A stretch of DNA of 64,000 nucleotides from Henricia sp. BOLD:AAB3569. Its lineage: Eukaryota > Echinodermata > Asteroidea > Spinulosida > Echinasteridae. Location of the stretch: contig JBBELK010000372.1 of assembly GCA_037783545.1 (NCBI GenBank), positions 124,001-188,000 of the forward strand, written 5' to 3'. How positions within the stretch are numbered: the first letter of the stretch is position 1; every line of letters begins with the position of its first letter. Shown one piece after another: positions 59,990 through 64,000 of the stretch. The notes below the pieces were generated by a model, which ran no database searches, was not told the DNA's origin, and saw nothing but the letters and a program-made list of their open reading frames with translations. Made by a program: the position numbers and the translations under genes.

Positions 59990-60290
59990 CCCACTTCAAA
60001 GTGCGCCATGCTTCAAATGTCTTAATTTTATCTTTAATTTATCAAGCTAAACTGAGGAAATAACTTTTTCACCAAGGAGTAAGAAAAATAGTCCTACAAC
60101 ATACATTTCTGAAAACCCCGTGCACAAATTTCCCTATTACGCGTGTAACAAAGACGGAAAAAAATGTCACAAAATGGTCTGTCCACGTTACCTACGTGTC
60201 CTGCTATTCTGTCATGCTTTTTATTGGGCAATTTATCACCGATAATGTTTTATGTCACACTGACACAAAATAGCACTGTAAAGACATTTG
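59990..60290. mobile_element. Relative of the nested TATA foldback
   Basis: Matches, inverted, the right half of 10,715-11,159, for example TAGTCCTACAACATACATTT and AATGTCACAAAATGG. Confidence 0.65.
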
Positions 60291-60409
60291 ACTAGGGTCG
60301 GTAGTTTGGTATACAGCGCAGAACAAGTACCTTTACTGCAGTGGGATATGGCTTTGTTTCTGAAATGAATATGACCATGGAGCTCCATGATATAACGGTT
60401 GTCGGACGC

Positions 60410-60525
60410 TTTGCCCCATTTCCACTTCGCCCCATTTCCACTTCGCCCCATGTCAGTTCGCCCCATACCACATCGCCCCATTACCACTTCGCCCCATTGC
60501 CACTTCGCCCCAATACCACTTCGTG
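60410..60525. repeat. CACTTCGCCCC tandem array
   Basis: About eight units of ATTTCCACTTCGCCCC with small changes. Related in motif to 1,650-1,800 but arranged in one direction. Confidence 0.75.
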
Positions 60526-61899
60526 GATGGTCGTTGACACACCCCAGTTTGGGACGGGAATTTGGTCTGTAAAGCGATATAAGTAGCTGAGCTGGATTGA
60601 GGTGTTTTTTTATAGATACATGTAAGTCACAAATCGGACTCAACATTATGGGCAACCTAAATGTCTTCATACAAAATTAGTCTATCTTTACAGTACAAAA
60701 TCATATGGTTTTTCATTAATTTTACGATTCTTTCTCCACTTTCACTAAGTTTCAGAAGAAGCTTAGAATATCACGTGACATCTGACGCCATACCAATTGT
60801 TTGGTTTGGTTGCGCATCATACACGTCAATAAAAAACGACAAATAGGGCGAGCATTCACACCCCGTTTTATAGACCATTGTGTGCCAGTAATGACCCTGC
60901 CATGGTAACGACGCACAATAGGGGTGTTAGGAGCGGCACACGCAAAGGGTGCGTCCGGATCCGAGGGCTAATCTTGGGGTGCTGTTTGTCACGGCGGTGC
61001 CCCTCTGTGGTCCGGGGATGGTTTCCTCTAATCCCTCGATTGACGTGTCTCATTTTGACAAGCAGGTTATAAAGAATAATTGGTTGACGCCGTGTACAAA
61101 ATAGTTTCCCTTCATTAGTTGGGCCTTAGGTTCTTTATCAAATGCTCTCAAAATTAAACTTTTACAAGATTTGCAACGTCCCAAAATTTTAATCCTTCAT
61201 TTGACCAGAAAAACCTTACTTAAATTGAAGAAAACTGCCTAATGCAATGGTTCCACCCGAGAAGATGTATATTTTATAAAATCACGAACATTAAAAATTA
61301 ATTTATATGTGCACACACATATTTTCACAAGGGCGCCTCCATAAGGCCATGTGAAAGAAACGAAGCCCCTTATGCACGGTCCAGTTGTCCGGGTATCAAC
61401 CTATATATACACAATTTTGGAGATAACGTCGTCTGTATGTAGTTTTCCGGTCCTGTAATCTTTAAAGCCCCATATAATTTGCAGTTACCCAAAATTTTAC
61501 TTCACGAGTTGATAGCAATGGTATAACAAACACCACATGATTTTCCCGTGTAAAATGGTACCTTTGTTGGAGAAATTGAAAATGAGGTGCTTTTTAAGAA
61601 AGAATTGTCTGCCGACAATTTTTTCAACACAAAAACCATGCATGGATTTTTAGGTTTTCTTAAGTATTACTGCATGTTTACATGGACAACAGCATTACAT
61701 AACAAGAGAATATTGTTGATAACTGCCTTTTAGAAATGTCAACCACATTGATGCAGTAATACATGTACTTCAGAAAACCTGAAAGGCGGAACCACCGCAA
61801 AGGTTGAAACTATTCATAAACTGTGAACTTGTAAAGTATAAACTTGACTCAAACTATTATTAAAAGATCATCTATGCAATTTGCAATATGCAACATTTA

Positions 61900-63064
61900 A
61901 GCCCCCGTCACACTTATTCGGAATTAGCAGGAATCAAGCAGAACCAGCCGGAATGACAAATTTTCAAAATTCGTGCCACGTTCGGGCGGGAATTTCAAAC
62001 TGACCAACATTCTTACAGCTTTGTAAGAATGCCGTTCGAATACTTATAATGCGCTTCGAACCGTGCTGAGAAATGTGCTTATAATGTAACACGAATGTCC
62101 CGAGTGTACCAAGAATCCCACCGGAATCAATGGTCCCCGATGGGGTATAAAACGCTGCCGAATCTAGCATTTTCATCAGTCTCAGCCCAGACCATGTTGC
62201 TTTGCGGCAGCTAGCTGCGTTTTCATGCGATTCGGTGGTTTTCTGAATTACGTCAAAATTCGTGCCACGTTCGGGCGGGAATTTCAAACTGACCAACATT
62301 CTTACAGCTTTGTAAGAATGCCGTTCGAATACTTATAATGCGCTTCGAACCGTGCTGAGAAATGTGCTTATAATGTAACACGAATGTCCCGAGTGTACCA
62401 AGAATCCCACCGGAATCAATGGTCCCCGATGGGGTATAAAACGCTGCCGAATCTAGCATTTTCATCAGTCTCAGCCCAGACCATGTTGCTTTGCGGCAGC
62501 TAGCTGCGTTTTCATGCGATTCGGTGGTTTTCTGAATTACGTCCGGACTCATTCAAGGGCCAATCGGGACGTTCCGACTGCATTCGAGATGTAATCGAGC
62601 GGCAATAGAAATATTCAGAAGGCATTCGAAGTGCATTTCAGCTGAACTATTTTAGTATCAAAATAGATTCCGGCAGCAATCGAGGTGCATTCCGGCTCAT
62701 TCGAGGCACATTCGGGACATTCTGGCAGGATTGCCATGGCTTGCCATTTCGATTTTTCCCTCGAACGCGATCAGAATGTTTCGAATTATGTTGGAATGCC
62801 GTAAGAATAGTTAGAATGCAGTCAAAATGCAGTTAGAATACACTTCGAATGCCGTTCGATATTTCTCCTCTTCGAATGCACCTCGAATGTTTTGAGCATG
62901 AGCAAAACATTCGGGCCGGCCACAAGAATGGGCCCAAATGTTTGGAATGCACTCAGAATGCAGTCAGAATTTTTAGAATGCACTTCGAATATCCCGGAAT
63001 ACACGAGGAAGTTTTATCCCGACGGCATTCCGGCTCAATCCGCCTCTATAGTGTGACTGGGGTA
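61900..63064. mobile_element. Foldback element AGCCCCCGTCACACTTAT, TTA duplication
   Basis: Left AGCCCCCGTCACACTTAT, right complement of TACCCCAGTCACACTATA. TTA at 61,897-61,899 and 63,065-63,067. The interior is an array of GGAATGC / TTCGAATGC motifs and carries an exact 289-bp tandem duplication. Confidence 0.8.
61965..62542 (+). repeat. Exact 289-bp tandem duplication with TATA/initiator motifs
   Basis: 61,965-62,253 and 62,254-62,542 appear identical by eye. Each has GGGTATAAAACGCTG and, about 32 nt downstream, ATCAGTCTC, an initiator-like sequence at the canonical distance. A short ATG frame after it stops quickly. Promoter activity is inferred. Confidence 0.8.
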
Positions 63065-63531
63065 TTACTGCAAAAGATGTGGAATTATAGAGGGGAAATT
63101 CCTAGATTTTTTTATTTTTTAAGATTACAAACACATTTTGACGGATCTTGTCGTGCATGGAAACATCAAATGATTTTTCCGATACGTGTGCTAATTATTA
63201 TATACAAGGACATGACCTACACTGAACCATATATAGAGCAATAAACAGACTGAACAGTCTGAAACGACTAAAAGGTGTGACCTATAATGACCACAACCAC
63301 GGGAGTAATTATAGGCAGGTCGGCTTCCTTTGTGGACAGATTCCCCTTAATTTAATTAATTTAACCAGCAGGTGAACTCGGGATTTACAAAAACGTCATT
63401 TGAGTGAGGGCCGGGTTATTTAGCAGGGGTCCAAGGTGCGAATCCCACATATAGGGTGCTTGGTGAACACTGTTTATTAAAAATGTACGTGACATCTGGC
63501 ATGACAGAAAGAGAAACGCGAGACATTAAGT

Positions 63532-63798
63532 AAATTGAATGTTAAGTAAGGTTGTTTTTGCCCTTACCCGACGTATTTATTAACATTGTATACTCAGTGC
63601 TTTCCCGAGACACTATGAAAAACTTTATAGCGTGCTCGGGTGGTTAAGACGTCTGCCATGTATGCAGGAAGTCGTGGGTTCGAGTCCCACCCGAGCACGC
63701 TATGAAGTTTTTCATAGTGTCTCGGGAAAGCACTGAGTATATAGTGTTAATAAATACGTCGGGTAAGGGCAAAAACAACCTTACTTAACATTCAATTT
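63532..63798. mobile_element. 267-bp palindrome with tRNA-like apex
   Basis: About 107-bp arms with three mismatches, starting AAATTGAATGTTAAGTAAGG. The apex 63,633-63,697 holds the tRNA-like sequence described separately. Confidence 0.9.
63626..63697 (+). pseudogene. tRNA-like sequence, Thr(TGT)-like anticodon
   Basis: Perfect box B GGTTCGAGTCC at 63,677, a box-A-like TGCTCGGGTGG at 63,633, spaced 44 nt as in tRNAs. T arm GTGGG/CCCAC, 5-nt variable loop and anticodon stem TCTGC/GCAGG are intact; TGT is in the anticodon place. Base 33 is A not T, the D stem is poor and the 5' acceptor strand does not pair in register. A tRNA-derived sequence, probably not a working tRNA. Confidence 0.5.
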
Positions 63799-64000
63799 CT
63801 CCGACGCAAGTCTAAATCAAATTCTGATTAAGTAAATTTAAAACATTTATATATTCAATAAAATATTGAGTCAGTTTTATAATTGAGTGTTTTATGTTTT
63901 TGGAAGTTAGAAGTGAGCCATTCATCGGCTTGGAATTTACGAACCTACAAACTTTGTGAATTTGTTTTGACACATGATGATCGAACCATGATCGAACTAC

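Noticed and set aside
37230-60525. Evenly repeated short units that could suggest a CRISPR array
   Set aside because: Units abut without unique spacers, differ in sequence and sit in animal DNA; they are minisatellites or foldback interiors.
60236-60670. 144-codon minus-strand ORF
   Set aside because: Its middle is the CACTTCGCCCC array read as MGRSGNGAKW-like repeats.
61964-62552. Two near-identical 99-111 codon minus-strand ORFs
   Set aside because: They are the same frame in the two 289-bp tandem units of a non-coding foldback; no family resemblance.
62822-63244. 131-codon plus-strand ORF near the right end of the last foldback
   Set aside because: Most of it is the TTCGAATGC array (EC and MH repeats in translation), with no recognised domain.

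Overview
This is eukaryotic nuclear DNA from an animal, most likely a marine invertebrate deuterostome (echinoderm, hemichordate or lancelet). The reasons are small exons with GT/AG borders in long introns, exon-per-domain EGF, PAN and SRCR modules that are greatly expanded in those groups, and very dense palindromic DNA transposons and SINE remnants. The species cannot be fixed from the sequence. There are no bacterial genes, operons or CRISPR arrays.

Layout. 1-8,860 is gene-free and consists of two nearly identical ~4.28 kb blocks about 290 bp apart. 8,860-14,480 is a mosaic of nested repeats. Two tandem paralogous genes then lie on the minus strand. Gene B (21,335 to 14,482) encodes signal peptide - PAN - Thr/Pro linker - EGF - EGF - SRCR, and contains one further EGF exon that has lost its splice acceptor. 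21,600-26,640 is repeat-rich intergenic DNA. Gene A (41,565 to 26,974) has nine exons and encodes signal peptide - PAN - linker - five EGF - two SRCR. Every internal junction keeps the frame and the predicted product is 527 residues. 41,650-44,100 is intergenic. Gene C (44,604-47,330, plus strand) is a probable pseudogene related to invertebrate genes ending in a tesmin/TSO1-like CXC cysteine cluster. It has an in-frame stop and a frame problem, and it sits between inverted repeats at 44,305 and 48,542. 47,400-64,000 has no gene I can support and carries many foldback elements, ending in a 267-bp palindrome with a tRNA-like apex.

How the parts relate. Genes A and B share exon order, exon lengths (339, 55, 111, 111 and 320 nt), intron phases, intron sequence, 5' flank and 3' flank. 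They therefore come from one local duplication followed by exon gain or loss. Their products look like secreted or extracellular modular proteins; the ligand and role are unknown. Because the loci are paralogous, each supplies the empty site for transposons in the other. This fixes the ends and target duplications of several foldback elements, notably elements with 3-bp TTA/TAA duplications as in PIF/Harbinger, and a 1.96-kb foldback that contains a SINE and two other foldbacks.

The most unusual theme is a set of foldback elements with unrelated interiors, each packed with its own short degenerate motif. Four of them share a 3-bp TTA duplication and a subterminal GTCACAC or GTTCWCACT core. 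Exon calls rest on reading frame, conserved motifs and splice sites; repeat-family assignments are inferences from ends and target duplications.
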